From positions 1 to 64,000 of the forward strand of contig JAFTQC010000054.1 of the NCBI GenBank assembly GCA_017462965.1: a stretch of DNA of 64,000 nucleotides. Reading direction: 5' to 3'. This document shows, in pieces, positions 9,127 through 17,866 of this stretch. This DNA comes from Clostridia bacterium (GTDB lineage: Bacteria > Bacillota > Clostridia > TANB77 > UBA1234). The first letter of the stretch is position 1. Each line of letters starts with the position of its first letter. The notes below the pieces were generated by a model. That model ran no database searches. It was given only the letters and a program-made list of their open reading frames with translations, and was not told the DNA's origin. The position numbers and the translations under genes are program-made.

Positions 9127-10059
9127 CTAAATATGTACTTTTATCCATTTAGATATATCTTCAAAAACTTCTTTTTTATTTTTTTCTTTCAATAATTCAT
9201 GCCTTTTATTTGGATAAAGTTTTATTCTAACATTAGAAACACCCATATTCTTGTAAAGCTTTGCTGCTTTTAAAATTCCAGTTCCGTTCTCTCCAATTGG
9301 ATCTTTATCGCCAGACATAAATATTATTGGCAAGTTTTTAGGTATAGTCTTTATTACCTTTTCAGAATTCGCAAGATTTACTAAATGAAACAAGTCTGAA
9401 AAACCTCTTACCGTAAAAATAAAATTCGAATTTTTATCAGCCATATGTCTTTTTACTTCTTCTTCATCACTAGAAACCCAATCATATCTTGTCTTTGCCG
9501 GCAAAAACTTTATATTAGCAAAGTCTAATGATAAATCATATATTTTACGACTTCTATATCTTTCACCTTTTTTATCTGCAATAAAATTAGCCATTTTTAT
9601 ACCCGCTTTAACAAGAGGCTGAGGTCCAACCGTTCCACACAAAACTAATCCATTTATTTCATTACCATACTTTGCAATATAACATCTTGCAATAAGCGAA
9701 CCCATAGAATGTCCAATTAAATAAAAAGGTTTATTTGGAATTTCCTCTTTAATAATCTCCGTAACCTTCTTCAAATCTTCTATCAAAAACTTATACCCAT
9801 CTTTAGATGCAAAAAAGCCTTTATCTTCATTCTTATTCACAGAATTTCCATGCCCAATATGATCATGTCCAGCAACCGCAAACCCCTGATTTAACATAAA
9901 CTCTGCAAAATCGTTATATTTATCTATATATTCACACATACCATGCGAAATTTGAATAACACCTTTTATTTCGCAATCTCTTGGTATCCAAATCTTTCCA
10001 CTAACTTTATATAACCCGTTTGTACTATCAAAAAGTATACTTTTTGTTTCAATTTCCAC
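9127..10059 (-). CDS. alpha/beta hydrolase of the monoacylglycerol lipase type
   Basis: Serine hydrolase of the Hydrolase_4/lysophospholipase group, probably acting on glycerol esters of fatty acids. The nucleophile elbow is GHSMGS at about residue 115, oxyanion residues are in QISHGMCEY, the acidic residue is in FMSGDKDPIGE, and the catalytic histidine is in NKRHELLKE. About 310 aa, usual length. I chose the GTG at 10059 because AAGAGGTG lies six bases upstream; the earlier GTG at 10068 is part of that ribosome-binding site. No signal peptide, so cytosolic. Confidence 0.88.
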   Translation of the reverse strand: MEIETKSILFDSTNGLYKVSGKIWIPRDCEIKGVIQISHGMCEYIDKYNDFAEFMLNQGFAVAGHDHIGHGNSVNKNEDKGFFASKDGYKFLIEDLKKVTEIIKEEIPNKPFYLIGHSMGSLIARCYIAKYGNEINGLVLCGTVGPQPLVKAGIKMANFIADKKGERYRSRKIYDLSLDFANIKFLPAKTRYDWVSSDEEEVKRHMADKNSNFIFTVRGFSDLFHLVNLANSEKVIKTIPKNLPIIFMSGDKDPIGENGTGILKAAKLYKNMGVSNVRIKLYPNKRHELLKEKNKKEVFEDISKWIKVHI

Positions 10060-10114
10060 AAAAATCACCTCTTTGCTATTATATCATAAAAGCTGAAATT
10101 TCATATCTTTTTTT

Positions 10115-10216
10115 GGAAATTAGGACGTACTTTATCAAGAGGGACGCCCCTTTTTGTGAAAAATTTTCACAAAAAGGGACGTCCCTCTTGATGAAAAAAA
10201 GGAGCGTCCTATTTCC
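10115..10216. repeat. GGGAC-family palindrome (copy 3), nested stems
   Basis: Inner arms 10134-10162 and 10164-10192 pair over 29 bases with one mismatch. They carry the module ATCAAGAGGGACG followed by CCCTTTTTGTGAAAA. An outer stem GGAAATTAGGACG (from 10115) pairs with CGTCCTATTTCC (to 10216) with one bulged base. The element ends ten bases from the stop codon of the large membrane protein gene. Its inner module recurs at 13828, 35034 and 57733. Confidence 0.92.
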
Positions 10217-10225
10217 TGTATGATT

Positions 10226-12748
10226 CTACATATCTAAATATTCTCTTGCCGCCTTTATTTTTTCTTTCAATTCTATTCTATTTTCTCGATTTTTCTTTTC
10301 ATTCTTCATTGAGAATGTTACCATAACTGCTCCAATTCCTAATATATACAGCCACCAAGGAATTGCAAGCCAGAAATCTTGCGTCAAATCCAGAAGTTTA
10401 ACTATCATCGCAATAACAGATGTTAAAAATAATGGTCCAATCTTTTTAGAATAAGCAATAATTACAAAAAACGTTAGCATTCCTAAATATAACAATCCTT
10501 CAGCAGGCTCTGTTATTGAACTTATTGCAGTTAAATATATGATTACTAAGCCAACATATTCTATTAATTTATAGTTTTTAATACGTTTTCCAAACATTTT
10601 TCTAGTAATAAAGTGCATATATGTAATTATTCCTAGATGCATTAATAAAACTACTATATTTTCTGCATAATCACCTGCAAACATCATATACAGCATGAAC
10701 AGCGAAAATGATAATATGCCTTTTATGATAATTCTTAAAGTATCTATAGTTACAATCAAATTAACTAATGCCCAAAAAGCCATGCAAGCAAAAAATACAT
10801 ATTCGTTTGCCTGCTCTATAAACCAACCAAACGGTAACAACATATAAAAGAAAGACATTATCACATAAGGCTCATTCTTTTTGACCCTAACAAAACTTAA
10901 AAATTCTAAACCTATTATTATCACTACGCTAAATACAATTGGTACCCACATAGCATCTTCAAATATTTCTACACCGTCTTTACATAGCTTAAGCCAATAT
11001 GCTATAAGCGGTATATATCTATACACACTAAATTCTTCCTTCGTTTCAAATAAAAACAAACTAAATGCACATATTACAAAATAAATAAAATGTGACAATA
11101 ACGAAGAATCTATCAAAATTCTAAATAATGTATATATTAAAACTGAATTTAAAATAATATTCTTTTCTTTTAAATTCAACACTTTCAACGCACAAACCGT
11201 CATTGCAAATCCAAGCAAAGTAAATGCATTCGCTGGTATCAGGATATTCGAAACCTCAGATGGTATAAACGACATTAATACCAAACAAACATAATTTATT
11301 ATAAAACCATTTTGAGCAAACTTAATATTAGGATTTTTCAAATATAATACCGACGTTGCAACAATAATTGCCGTCCATATAACTTCCCTAACAAGCCATG
11401 GTAAAGAAAAAATATCTCCACCAATTTTAATTTCCAAACATGTTACAACCAATACTAAGAAATAAGAAAAAGCTTTTAGTGCTGTAAATTTATATAAATT
11501 TTCTTCTTCGTTTTTCGGTTCTATCATTAATGTATTAAGCACATATAGTATTGCAATTATCAAACTTGTAGGCGTTCCCCAATACATAAGCACAAAAAAT
11601 AAAGAGAAAAACGCATATACTCCGAACAAAATTGTCGCATAATAATCTTTTGAAAACTTGCTAAGTATCAATGAATGTATCAAAAATACTATTGGATATA
11701 GTTCTATTTTAATATCTAACATTAGACACGCGAAAAAAATTGTTATGCTTTGAAATGCATGTCCTACGTAATGTAACGGTATCTTTTCAAATTTTGTATC
11801 AAGCAAATAATATAGTGCCATTATTGATATGCTAGAAATCAATAAATATAATGTATTCCCCCATGACAATGTAACAAGTGCAATTGCAACTGTAGTATAT
11901 AGTACGCCTTGAATCAATCCAAATATTCTATTCATTGCTTTAAATTCATTTAATTTATCAGCTAATAAATTAAACACCAAAGCATGAATTACAAAACATA
12001 TTCCAAAATATTCTTTTGGCAAATTTATTGTAAGTAATCCAAAAACCATCACTACCGTTTGCATACAATGAGCCGCAATTTGCATTTTGTAATCTTTAAA
12101 TTTATGTGCAACAGCGTAATATAAAATCATAATAAATATGCTTGCACCAAATAAATATATGAATCGTCCATCGCCAGAAATAGAGAAATATTCACCTATC
12201 AAATCAAGTAATGAAAGTGAAAATAATACTATTGGAATATATCCCATTGCTATATAAAAGAATGCTTTTGAGGTTTGTGGCAAATTAAGTTTATGCTTTG
12301 CTATATGACTTAGCATTAAGAAAACAACAGCTAATATGCCAAGAACTCCAATCTTTAGCGCATTATGCAAAACATCCCAACCAGTATATAAGAAGCTTAT
12401 CGCTGCAACAACTATAAATATAGATCCAACGGCAAGTATTGCATTATTTTTTATAACTTCTTTTTGAATTTCTGATTTTTTCGTTTTAACCTCTTTTACA
12501 AGTTCATTTCTCGCTTTAGCTTGAATACTTACAGGTTTTGATTGAACATTAGTAACTTGAGCCACCTGTTCTATACGTTCTACATTTTCTTCGCTTTGAT
12601 TAATCTGTTTTTCTCTAGCTTCTCGTAGCAGTTTATTTTCTTGTTTCAGTTGTTCTATTCTCTTAAGATAAATAGCCATTTGCTTTTCGTTTCTTTGTTC
12701 CTGTACAATTATTACAATAATCAAAATTATACAAATTAAAAAGCCCAC
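10226..12748 (-). CDS. large polytopic membrane protein of unknown function
   Basis: 840 aa. An N-terminal membrane helix (about 1-16) is followed by a charged coiled-coil stretch (about 17-90, rich in Gln, Glu and Lys, with ERIEQVAQV). From about residue 100 a very long series of hydrophobic helices follows, on the order of twenty or more, ending in a short basic cytoplasmic tail. I recognise no family motif, ATP-binding site or transporter signature. It stands alone, divergent from spoIIID, with a palindromic repeat ten bases after its stop. The proximity to spoIIID does not by itself indicate a sporulation role. Confidence 0.8.
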   Translation of the reverse strand: MGFLICIILIIVIIVQEQRNEKQMAIYLKRIEQLKQENKLLREAREKQINQSEENVERIEQVAQVTNVQSKPVSIQAKARNELVKEVKTKKSEIQKEVIKNNAILAVGSIFIVVAAISFLYTGWDVLHNALKIGVLGILAVVFLMLSHIAKHKLNLPQTSKAFFYIAMGYIPIVLFSLSLLDLIGEYFSISGDGRFIYLFGASIFIMILYYAVAHKFKDYKMQIAAHCMQTVVMVFGLLTINLPKEYFGICFVIHALVFNLLADKLNEFKAMNRIFGLIQGVLYTTVAIALVTLSWGNTLYLLISSISIMALYYLLDTKFEKIPLHYVGHAFQSITIFFACLMLDIKIELYPIVFLIHSLILSKFSKDYYATILFGVYAFFSLFFVLMYWGTPTSLIIAILYVLNTLMIEPKNEEENLYKFTALKAFSYFLVLVVTCLEIKIGGDIFSLPWLVREVIWTAIIVATSVLYLKNPNIKFAQNGFIINYVCLVLMSFIPSEVSNILIPANAFTLLGFAMTVCALKVLNLKEKNIILNSVLIYTLFRILIDSSLLSHFIYFVICAFSLFLFETKEEFSVYRYIPLIAYWLKLCKDGVEIFEDAMWVPIVFSVVIIIGLEFLSFVRVKKNEPYVIMSFFYMLLPFGWFIEQANEYVFFACMAFWALVNLIVTIDTLRIIIKGILSFSLFMLYMMFAGDYAENIVVLLMHLGIITYMHFITRKMFGKRIKNYKLIEYVGLVIIYLTAISSITEPAEGLLYLGMLTFFVIIAYSKKIGPLFLTSVIAMIVKLLDLTQDFWLAIPWWLYILGIGAVMVTFSMKNEKKNRENRIELKEKIKAAREYLDM

Positions 12749-12821
12749 TAAATATTCACATCCTTATCTTTAGTTTTCTACTTTTATTTTATTAAAGATT
12801 TTCACAAAGGTCAATTTAAAA

Positions 12822-12849
12822 GAATATCTAAACTCTTTTTGAATAGAAT
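12822..12849 (+). promoter_or_regulatory. possible sigma-E type promoter of spoIIID
   Basis: GAATATC at 12822-12828 and AATAGAAT at 12842-12849, separated by 13 bases, resemble the sigma-E pattern (kmATATT, about 14 bases, CATACAnT), although the -10 match is incomplete. In Bacillus, spoIIID is sigma-E controlled, which supports the reading. The ribosome-binding site follows at 12866-12873. Confidence 0.4.
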
Positions 12850-12880
12850 TTATTATATCGTATTCAAAGGGGGATTTTTT

Positions 12881-13132
12881 TTGGATAAGATTTACATAGA
12901 AGAACGAGCAATTGAGCTTGCTCACTATATTATCGATACAAAAGATACTGTAAGAGGTACAGCCAAGAAATTCGGCATTTCAAAATCAACCGTACATAAA
13001 GACATCACAGAACGCCTTCTTAGAATAAATTCTTCACTTGCAAAAGAAGCAAAAAAAGTACTAGATGAAAACAAGGCTGAACGCCATATAAGAGGAGGTG
13101 AAGCAACAAGAATTAAATGGCAGAATGAATAA
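12881..13132 (+). CDS. spoIIID: sporulation transcriptional regulator SpoIIID
   Basis: DNA-binding regulator of mother-cell gene expression during sporulation. About 83 aa. The helix-turn-helix is TAKKFGISKSTVHKDITERL, and the C-terminal basic segment HIRGGEATRIKW matches the RHLRGGEATKLKY region of Bacillus SpoIIID. Translation probably begins at the TTG at 12881, preceded by AAAGGGGG with a seven-base spacer. The same frame is open further upstream but without family similarity. It is the only protein gene on the plus strand in the window and is convergent with rubrerythrin. Confidence 0.94.
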   Translation: MDKIYIEERAIELAHYIIDTKDTVRGTAKKFGISKSTVHKDITERLLRINSSLAKEAKKVLDENKAERHIRGGEATRIKWQNE

Positions 13133-13137
13133 AAATT

Positions 13138-13208
13138 TGGAAATTAGGACGGTTCCTTTTTTGTATTAAATAGTTTACATTTTTGAAAAGGTCCCGTCCT
13201 AAATTTCA
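13138..13208. repeat. GGGAC-family palindrome (copy 4)
   Basis: Imperfect inverted repeat: GGAAATTAGGACGG with TTCCTTTTTT on the left, and AAAAGGTCCCGTCCTAAATTTC on the right. It occupies the gap between the convergent spoIIID and rubrerythrin genes, starting six bases after the spoIIID stop, and could terminate both. The outer word AAATTAGGACG is shared with copies 3 and 7. Confidence 0.8.
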
Positions 13209-13221
13209 CGGTCTTACAATT

Positions 13222-13761
13222 CTAGTAGTTTTCTGCTTTAATTTCGAAATATGCTTTTGGATGTGTACATACTGGGCAAACTTCTGGAGCTTCTTTACCA
13301 ATTACGATATGTCCACAGTTTCTGCATTTCCAGATTTTTTCTCCGTCTCTGCTGAATACAAGTCCGCCTTCTACATTTCCTAATAATTTTCTATATCTTT
13401 CCTCGTGTTCTTTTTCTATTTTTGCAACTTCTTCAAATAAGAAAGCTATATGATCAAAACCTTCTTCTCTAGCTTCTTTTGCCATTCTATCATACATATC
13501 TGTCCATTCGAAGTTTTCTCCCTCTGCAGCAGCAAGTAAATTCTCAGCTGTTGTAGGAACTTCTCCACCATGTAACAATTTGAACCACATTTTAGCATGT
13601 TCTTTCTCATTATCAGCTGTCTCTTGGAATATTGCAGCTATTTGCTCATATCCTTCTTTTTTAGCTTTACTTGCAAAATATGTATATTTATTTCTAGCTT
13701 GAGACTCTCCAGCGAAAGCCTCCATTAAATTTTTCTCTGTTTTTGAACCTTTTAATTCCAT
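13222..13761 (-). CDS. rubrerythrin
   Basis: Diiron peroxidase that removes hydrogen peroxide in anaerobes, using electrons from its rubredoxin domain. 179 aa. The four-helix diiron domain (about 1-135) shows the ligand motifs ESQARNKY and EKEH in two copies. The C-terminal rubredoxin-like domain has CRNC and CPVC iron ligands. ATG start with AAGGAGG upstream. Monocistronic. Points to an oxygen-sensitive lifestyle. Confidence 0.96.
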   Translation of the reverse strand: MELKGSKTEKNLMEAFAGESQARNKYTYFASKAKKEGYEQIAAIFQETADNEKEHAKMWFKLLHGGEVPTTAENLLAAAEGENFEWTDMYDRMAKEAREEGFDHIAFLFEEVAKIEKEHEERYRKLLGNVEGGLVFSRDGEKIWKCRNCGHIVIGKEAPEVCPVCTHPKAYFEIKAENY

Positions 13762-13827
13762 TTTTAATACCTCCTTAAAAATTTTACAGCCTCATTCTAT
13801 CATATAAATTATCTTTTGAAAACTGTT

Positions 13828-13857
13828 TTTTTTCACAAACAGGGGCGTCCCTCTTGC
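13828..13857. repeat. GGGAC-family element, half copy (copy 5)
   Basis: Single arm reading TTTTTTCACAAACAGGGGCGTCCCTCTTGCT, which matches the right half of copies 3 and 10 but has no partner arm. It is ten bases from the gatD stop codon. The words AGCAAGAGG and its neighbour TAGCAAGAGG (on the minus strand) form a short direct duplication across the stop. It looks like a decayed or partial insertion. Confidence 0.7.
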
Positions 13858-13867
13858 TGACCTCTTG

Positions 13868-14572
13868 CTATCTCTTTTGTAGTTCCTCAAGTACTAATTC
13901 ATATCCTTCTTCTTCATTCTCATATTCTACTTTTTTAAGTTTGAAATTAGCCTTTTTTGTTTTACAAATTTCTAATACAATTTTTTGTAAAAACTCTGGA
14001 TTTCTTGCAAGTACTGGACCAGACACATGCGTACCATAGAAATTTTTATATTTCACGCCCTCGTAATCATTATTTTCATTTTCACCAATTCCAAATTTTA
14101 CTTTAAAGAAAGGATTCATATTATGATATATTTTTGTTCCTTTATTCACAAAGCCAACAACTGGTCTTTTAAACAATTCACTTTCGTATATAACATCAGA
14201 TGTAGTCCTATCTTTGTCTCTTTTCACTTCGAAATCAAATATTCCAAGAGCTTCATCCTCATCTATCTTTTTTCCAAACATTTCAAAAGCGTTTCCAGTT
14301 GCTAAAATCACTTTTTTATCATCAATGTATTTACTTAATTCTTCCTTTTTAGATAACAAATCTTTTAATACTCTGTCTAAGCTATTTTCAGTTCCGCTTC
14401 CTATATAAATAAAATCGTATTCATTAACCGAAAATTCATCATAAATAGATTTTTTATCTATAGTAACATTTGCACCTTGATCTTCTAAATGCTTTTTCAG
14501 GACTATTATGTTACCATAATCTCCATACAAATTCATAATATTATAATACAAATGTAACAATTTTATGTTCAC
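13868..14572 (-). CDS. gatD: GatD-like glutamine amidotransferase subunit lacking catalytic Cys and His
   Basis: Partner of MurT in amidating the D-Glu carboxylate of lipid II to D-isoglutamine. 234 aa with the class I amidotransferase/CobQ-like fold start LYYNIMNLYGDYGNI. The nucleophile elbow reads ILATGNAFEMFG, where the family has a CGGYQLLG-type sequence: Cys is replaced by Gly. The motif that carries the catalytic His (GT-Y-L-H-GP) reads GTHVSGPVLARNP: His is replaced by Ser. It follows murT by 11 bases. The protein is probably structural or ammonia-dependent rather than a glutaminase. The role is inferred from operon and fold. Confidence 0.8.
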   Translation of the reverse strand: MNIKLLHLYYNIMNLYGDYGNIIVLKKHLEDQGANVTIDKKSIYDEFSVNEYDFIYIGSGTENSLDRVLKDLLSKKEELSKYIDDKKVILATGNAFEMFGKKIDEDEALGIFDFEVKRDKDRTTSDVIYESELFKRPVVGFVNKGTKIYHNMNPFFKVKFGIGENENNDYEGVKYKNFYGTHVSGPVLARNPEFLQKIVLEICKTKKANFKLKKVEYENEEEGYELVLEELQKR

Positions 14573-14583
14573 AACAATCCCTC

Positions 14584-15915
14584 CTATTCTCCCTTTACTT
14601 TATTCATAAACTTCATCCTGTCAGAAAAACAAGTCACAAGATAAACTTCACCTTCAGCTTTTTCTTTAGCTTCTTCAATCATATCGTCAATATCTTTTTC
14701 CACAATAACCTTACTCATATCTATATCTGAATACTCAAACCTCGTTACTAAATCACTTACATATTTTCCCGCAAGAAAAACTTTCTTCACATTTTTATTA
14801 TTTAAAAGTTCGAAATCAATATCCCAAAGCCAAGAAGTTTCACTCGTAAAATATTTTCTACTAACTGCATCAACAATTATAATAACACTGCATGGTCTAT
14901 TTTCCCTTGTTATATACAAAAGTGATTGATTATACGATATTGAATTTTCATGTTTTGAAGTCAAAAGCATACCAGGTTTACCATTCAACACAAATTTTTG
15001 AACTCTATCATTCTTTGCAACGAAATTGTTTAGCGATTCTACTATTTTTTCCTCTTTTACTCCAATCAATTTAGTAACAGCATATGTCGCAAGCAGGTTA
15101 TACGCTGTATATACACTTCTTAAAGTCATTGTTAATTTATGTTTATTATTAATCGTCATTTTGCTATTTTCTAAATCCAAACTAGTCACTTCATATTGTG
15201 GATTTTGTCTTTTATGCCCACAATGCTCACATTTATAGCTACCAATATGATTATAGTGATAATATTCATATTTCAGCGGTTCTTTACAGTTTGGACAAAA
15301 TGCACCATCATTGTATACACTATCATTTTCTTCTTTTGAAAATTCATTTTTATTCATTCCAAAATAAGTAACATTCTCTCTCTTAAATCCATAAAGAGAT
15401 GAAAGCGGATCATCAGCATTAAGTATCAAATGAATATCATCCGTAATTGCTTCTTTTATTATGTTGTAAATTAGCTCCGGATGGCCGTTTCGCGTCATTT
15501 GATCTCTATATAAATTTGTAACAACTAAATATTTTGGTCTAAAATGCTTTAAAGTATGACGCAAATATCTTTCATCACTTTCAATAACTAACACATCTTT
15601 CTTAACTTCACCTTTCAAATTTGAAGCATTAAGAATCATTGTTGTAACACCTTCTGTTTGATTAGAGCCTTCTTTATTGCATCCAACATTATAGCCATTT
15701 GCCTCAAGTGTACTACAAATCATCTCTACAGTTGATGTTTTTCCATTGCTTCCTGTAACGACAATAATATCACTTGGAAGCGAAACCTTTTTCAAAATAT
15801 TTTTATCAAGTTTTAAAGCAATTTTTCCAGGCATGCTACTACCCTTGCCTATCATTTTGCCAATAATATATAAAAGTTTACTTATTAGAATAACTATTGA
15901 CTTCATAAAACTCAT
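14584..15915 (-). CDS. murT: lipid II isoglutaminyl synthase, Mur-ligase subunit MurT
   Basis: ATP-dependent Mur-ligase-family subunit that activates the alpha-carboxylate of D-Glu in lipid II. 443 aa. The ATP-binding P-loop is VVTGSNGKTST at about 51-61. A four-cysteine zinc ribbon (CPNC ... CEHC, about 207-228) is characteristic of MurT. The C-terminal DUF1727 domain follows. An N-terminal hydrophobic segment may hold the enzyme at the membrane. gatD follows by 11 bases, the conserved pairing. Confidence 0.94.
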   Translation of the reverse strand: MSFMKSIVILISKLLYIIGKMIGKGSSMPGKIALKLDKNILKKVSLPSDIIVVTGSNGKTSTVEMICSTLEANGYNVGCNKEGSNQTEGVTTMILNASNLKGEVKKDVLVIESDERYLRHTLKHFRPKYLVVTNLYRDQMTRNGHPELIYNIIKEAITDDIHLILNADDPLSSLYGFKRENVTYFGMNKNEFSKEENDSVYNDGAFCPNCKEPLKYEYYHYNHIGSYKCEHCGHKRQNPQYEVTSLDLENSKMTINNKHKLTMTLRSVYTAYNLLATYAVTKLIGVKEEKIVESLNNFVAKNDRVQKFVLNGKPGMLLTSKHENSISYNQSLLYITRENRPCSVIIIVDAVSRKYFTSETSWLWDIDFELLNNKNVKKVFLAGKYVSDLVTRFEYSDIDMSKVIVEKDIDDMIEEAKEKAEGEVYLVTCFSDRMKFMNKVKGE

Positions 15916-16010
15916 CTCCTATCACATTTCATCAAAAACAACCAACATTAATTTATCATAGATATACAATTTTGGACAACCTTTTATAAACAATTATTTC
16001 TAAAGAAGCT

Positions 16011-16057
16011 AAAAAAAGCAAACTCACATAATCCCAAATGGTTTAATGTAAGTTTGC
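16011..16057 (-). terminator. intrinsic terminator of the metallophosphoesterase gene
   Basis: Arms GCAAACTCACAT (16018-16029) and ATGTAAGTTTGC (16046-16057) pair with one mismatch. On the minus strand the hairpin is followed by seven T (16011-16017), seven bases after the stop codon at 16064. Confidence 0.9.
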
Positions 16058-16063
16058 CTTTTA

Positions 16064-17002
16064 TTAATCGCGTAAAATACGACTGTCATCAAGAACTGTG
16101 CCTTTCATGTGAATCGACGGCGAATACAGCAGTTCATCCTTGATGAATGAACCAGACTGCGAAATGAAAATCTTGTCCATGGAATCATACAGCTCTTCCC
16201 TTCGATGAATATGTCCGCACTGGAACATTCGAATGGGGTGCTTTTTATCTCCGTAGTAAGGGGTCAATCCACCATGCTTTCTGAATTTCATTAGCCTGTC
16301 ATACGCATGAACTGCACCATCACGCTGATGGAAGCTTTCGAGGTGCATCATACGCTTGACTACACCAGCAATCACGAAATCGATGATATACGTATCGTAA
16401 AACGTAAACTTCTTCTGACGCTGATGCATCATGCGTTCAAGCAGTGCAATGGGAGAATCAACTCCAAGCTGTTCAAAAGTATACTCATGATTACCATTGA
16501 TTACACGATAATCAAAATCATACTTTGAAAGCACATTGAAGAGAAGATTCACTTGGTGATTTCGAATCGAATTCACCCGCTCCTTCATGTGGGGATTCTG
16601 AGTAACGAGCTCATACGAATACTCGTCCGACGTTATCCCTTCGAACAAGTCACCTGCAATGAAAACATAGTCAACAGTAGGTTTTCCACCATTATAGTAC
16701 TTGGACAAAACCTCGTCCAACACTTCAGGCGAAAAATCAGGATGGCCAGCATGAATATCCGCAATGTCCAGATAGTTGAATCGATTAGATTCATGCTTAT
16801 CATAAAGTTTCACAATCGGAATTCCACGCTTTTTTAGTTTTATCCGGGTCTTTATTCCTGAGCCAAGCATTATCGGCTCAAAACCACATCTTCTTGCAAC
16901 ATCTTCGAAAACATGAGGCTCAATCCCAAGCTCTTCGCGTCTAAATGGGATATAATCCTCATTCGCCGTTTCCAGCATACGTAGCATATTCCGCAAGCAC
17001 AT
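16064..17002 (-). CDS. calcineurin-like metallophosphoesterase, GC-richer than surroundings
   Basis: Binuclear metal phosphoesterase of unknown substrate. About 312 aa. Metal-ligand motifs are in order: DIHAGH, GDLFEG, NGNHE and QCGHIHRRE. The N-terminal 90 residues are unlike common families. Base composition differs from neighbours: the row at 16141 has 25 G/C of 60, while the row at 15121 (murT) has 12 of 60. It has its own consensus promoter and terminator. Three starts are possible: the ATG at 17002 almost touches AGGAGGAG, the TTG at 16996 has better spacing, and the ATG at 16987 is further. Horizontal acquisition is likely; function beyond phosphoesterase is not known. Confidence 0.85.
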   Translation of the reverse strand: MCLRNMLRMLETANEDYIPFRREELGIEPHVFEDVARRCGFEPIMLGSGIKTRIKLKKRGIPIVKLYDKHESNRFNYLDIADIHAGHPDFSPEVLDEVLSKYYNGGKPTVDYVFIAGDLFEGITSDEYSYELVTQNPHMKERVNSIRNHQVNLLFNVLSKYDFDYRVINGNHEYTFEQLGVDSPIALLERMMHQRQKKFTFYDTYIIDFVIAGVVKRMMHLESFHQRDGAVHAYDRLMKFRKHGGLTPYYGDKKHPIRMFQCGHIHRREELYDSMDKIFISQSGSFIKDELLYSPSIHMKGTVLDDSRILRD

Positions 17003-17054
17003 CTCCTCCTATAGTCTATATTTGGATAGTAACAGGGTTTACCAATTCATCAAA

Positions 17055-17083
17055 ATTTTATATATATAATCGCTTTTTGTCAA
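17055..17083 (-). promoter_or_regulatory. sigma-A promoter of the metallophosphoesterase gene
   Basis: On the minus strand TTGACA (17078-17083), 17 bases, then TAAAAT (17055-17060). The start codon follows about 50 bases downstream. Confidence 0.75.
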
Positions 17084-17102
17084 GTAACAAAAAATAATAT
17101 CG

Positions 17103-17170
17103 AAAAGGCACTGTTTACACGTAAAATTTGGTTTTTATATAACCAATTTCACATGCAAACAGTGCCTTTT
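17103..17170 (-). terminator. intrinsic terminator of the 155-aa cassette gene
   Basis: Long hairpin with AAAAGGCACTGTTT (17103-17116) pairing with AAACAGTGCCTTTT (17157-17170) and further pairing between TTTGGTT and AACCAA inside. On the minus strand it ends in TTTT, eight bases or less from the gene's stop codon region. Confidence 0.85.
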
Positions 17171-17173
17171 ATT

Positions 17174-17641
17174 TTATACTGTCAAGAGTTCTTGAAGCTG
17201 GGCAATCTTGTGTTCAAAGGTTTCGAGAAGCGCCTTCGTAACGTCTCTCATATAGAACACATCATTAAGCTCCATTTCCGTTTTATGGATGAGCGTTCTG
17301 TAGCACATATCCAGCATTGCCAACGCGTCCCTCAGCTCAGAATCCTTATCCTGCCAGCTGCAGTCACACTGCATGATTTCGTACTTACAGAGCCTCCATT
17401 TGAGCCTCGAAAACTCGCCTTCCAGATTGCGGTTAATTTTCAGCCGCTTGAGTTGGTCCATGAGGCCTTGAATGTTCGGGATAGCTCCCTTAAGATCACG
17501 TATGACCTTTTCGCAAACCTCAGGATCAGTACGAAGCGCAAAAGACAGCTCCGATTTTCTCAGATTGCTGGGCTGTACATTCGCTACTTCCTCTTCCACC
17601 ATGATACCATCATAAACCCGGATACTTCCTTGTCGTGCCAT
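17174..17641 (-). CDS. uncharacterised 155-aa protein, GC-richer cassette
   Basis: I do not recognise a family. The chosen ATG at 17641 has GGAGGAG seven bases upstream and gives a start of MARQGSIRVYDG. The upstream in-frame extension would include the promoter. The protein is highly charged, with predicted long helices (for example KVIRDLKGAIPNIQGLMDQL) and four cysteines, and without signal peptide or membrane segment. The row at 17341 has 28 G/C of 60, well above murT. It has its own perfect promoter and terminator and lies next to the metallophosphoesterase cassette. Confidence 0.75.
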   Translation of the reverse strand: MARQGSIRVYDGIMVEEEVANVQPSNLRKSELSFALRTDPEVCEKVIRDLKGAIPNIQGLMDQLKRLKINRNLEGEFSRLKWRLCKYEIMQCDCSWQDKDSELRDALAMLDMCYRTLIHKTEMELNDVFYMRDVTKALLETFEHKIAQLQELLTV

Positions 17642-17690
17642 TTGAATACTCCTCCTCGCACAGTCGTAAAAGTAACATTCCAACGCTCCT

Positions 17691-17719
17691 ATTATACAAC
17701 CATATCCATAAAATGTCAA
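17691..17719 (-). promoter_or_regulatory. consensus sigma-A promoter of the 155-aa cassette gene
   Basis: On the minus strand TTGACA (17714-17719), exactly 17 bases, then TATAAT (17691-17696): a perfect match to both hexamers. The ribosome-binding site follows at about 17649-17655. Confidence 0.9.
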
Positions 17720-17763
17720 TAAATATTACATAATAAGGCGCTAATAATTTCACTTTACCAGCA

Positions 17764-17802
17764 AGAATCGTCCACGAGGGACGTCCGTCAAATGGACGAA
17801 AT
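17764..17802. repeat. GGGAC-family element, half copy (copy 6)
   Basis: Contains GAGGGACGTCCGTCAAATGGACG, close to one arm of copies 9 and 13 (GTCCATTTGATGGACGTCCC) but with a short palindrome only. It lies 16 bases upstream of the tRNA-Leu promoter, so it is one of the few copies not directly behind a stop codon. Confidence 0.7.
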
Positions 17803-17817
17803 TTTTCAAAATTTCTA

Positions 17818-17846
17818 TTGACAATAAAAACTGTAAATGTTAATAT
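17818..17846 (+). promoter_or_regulatory. promoter of tRNA-Leu
   Basis: TTGACA (17818-17823), 17 bases, then TAATAT (17841-17846). The mature tRNA begins 20 bases after the -10 element. Confidence 0.85.
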
Positions 17847-17866
17847 ATAACTTGTCGATGAGACAT

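Noticed and set aside
13384-13700. Possible frameshift in rubrerythrin
   Set aside because: The frame is continuous with all metal ligands in place.
17153-17722. A long open frame on the plus strand opposite the 155-aa cassette gene
   Set aside because: It spans the opposite gene's terminator and promoter, has no good ribosome-binding site, and its length follows from the higher G+C of the region.
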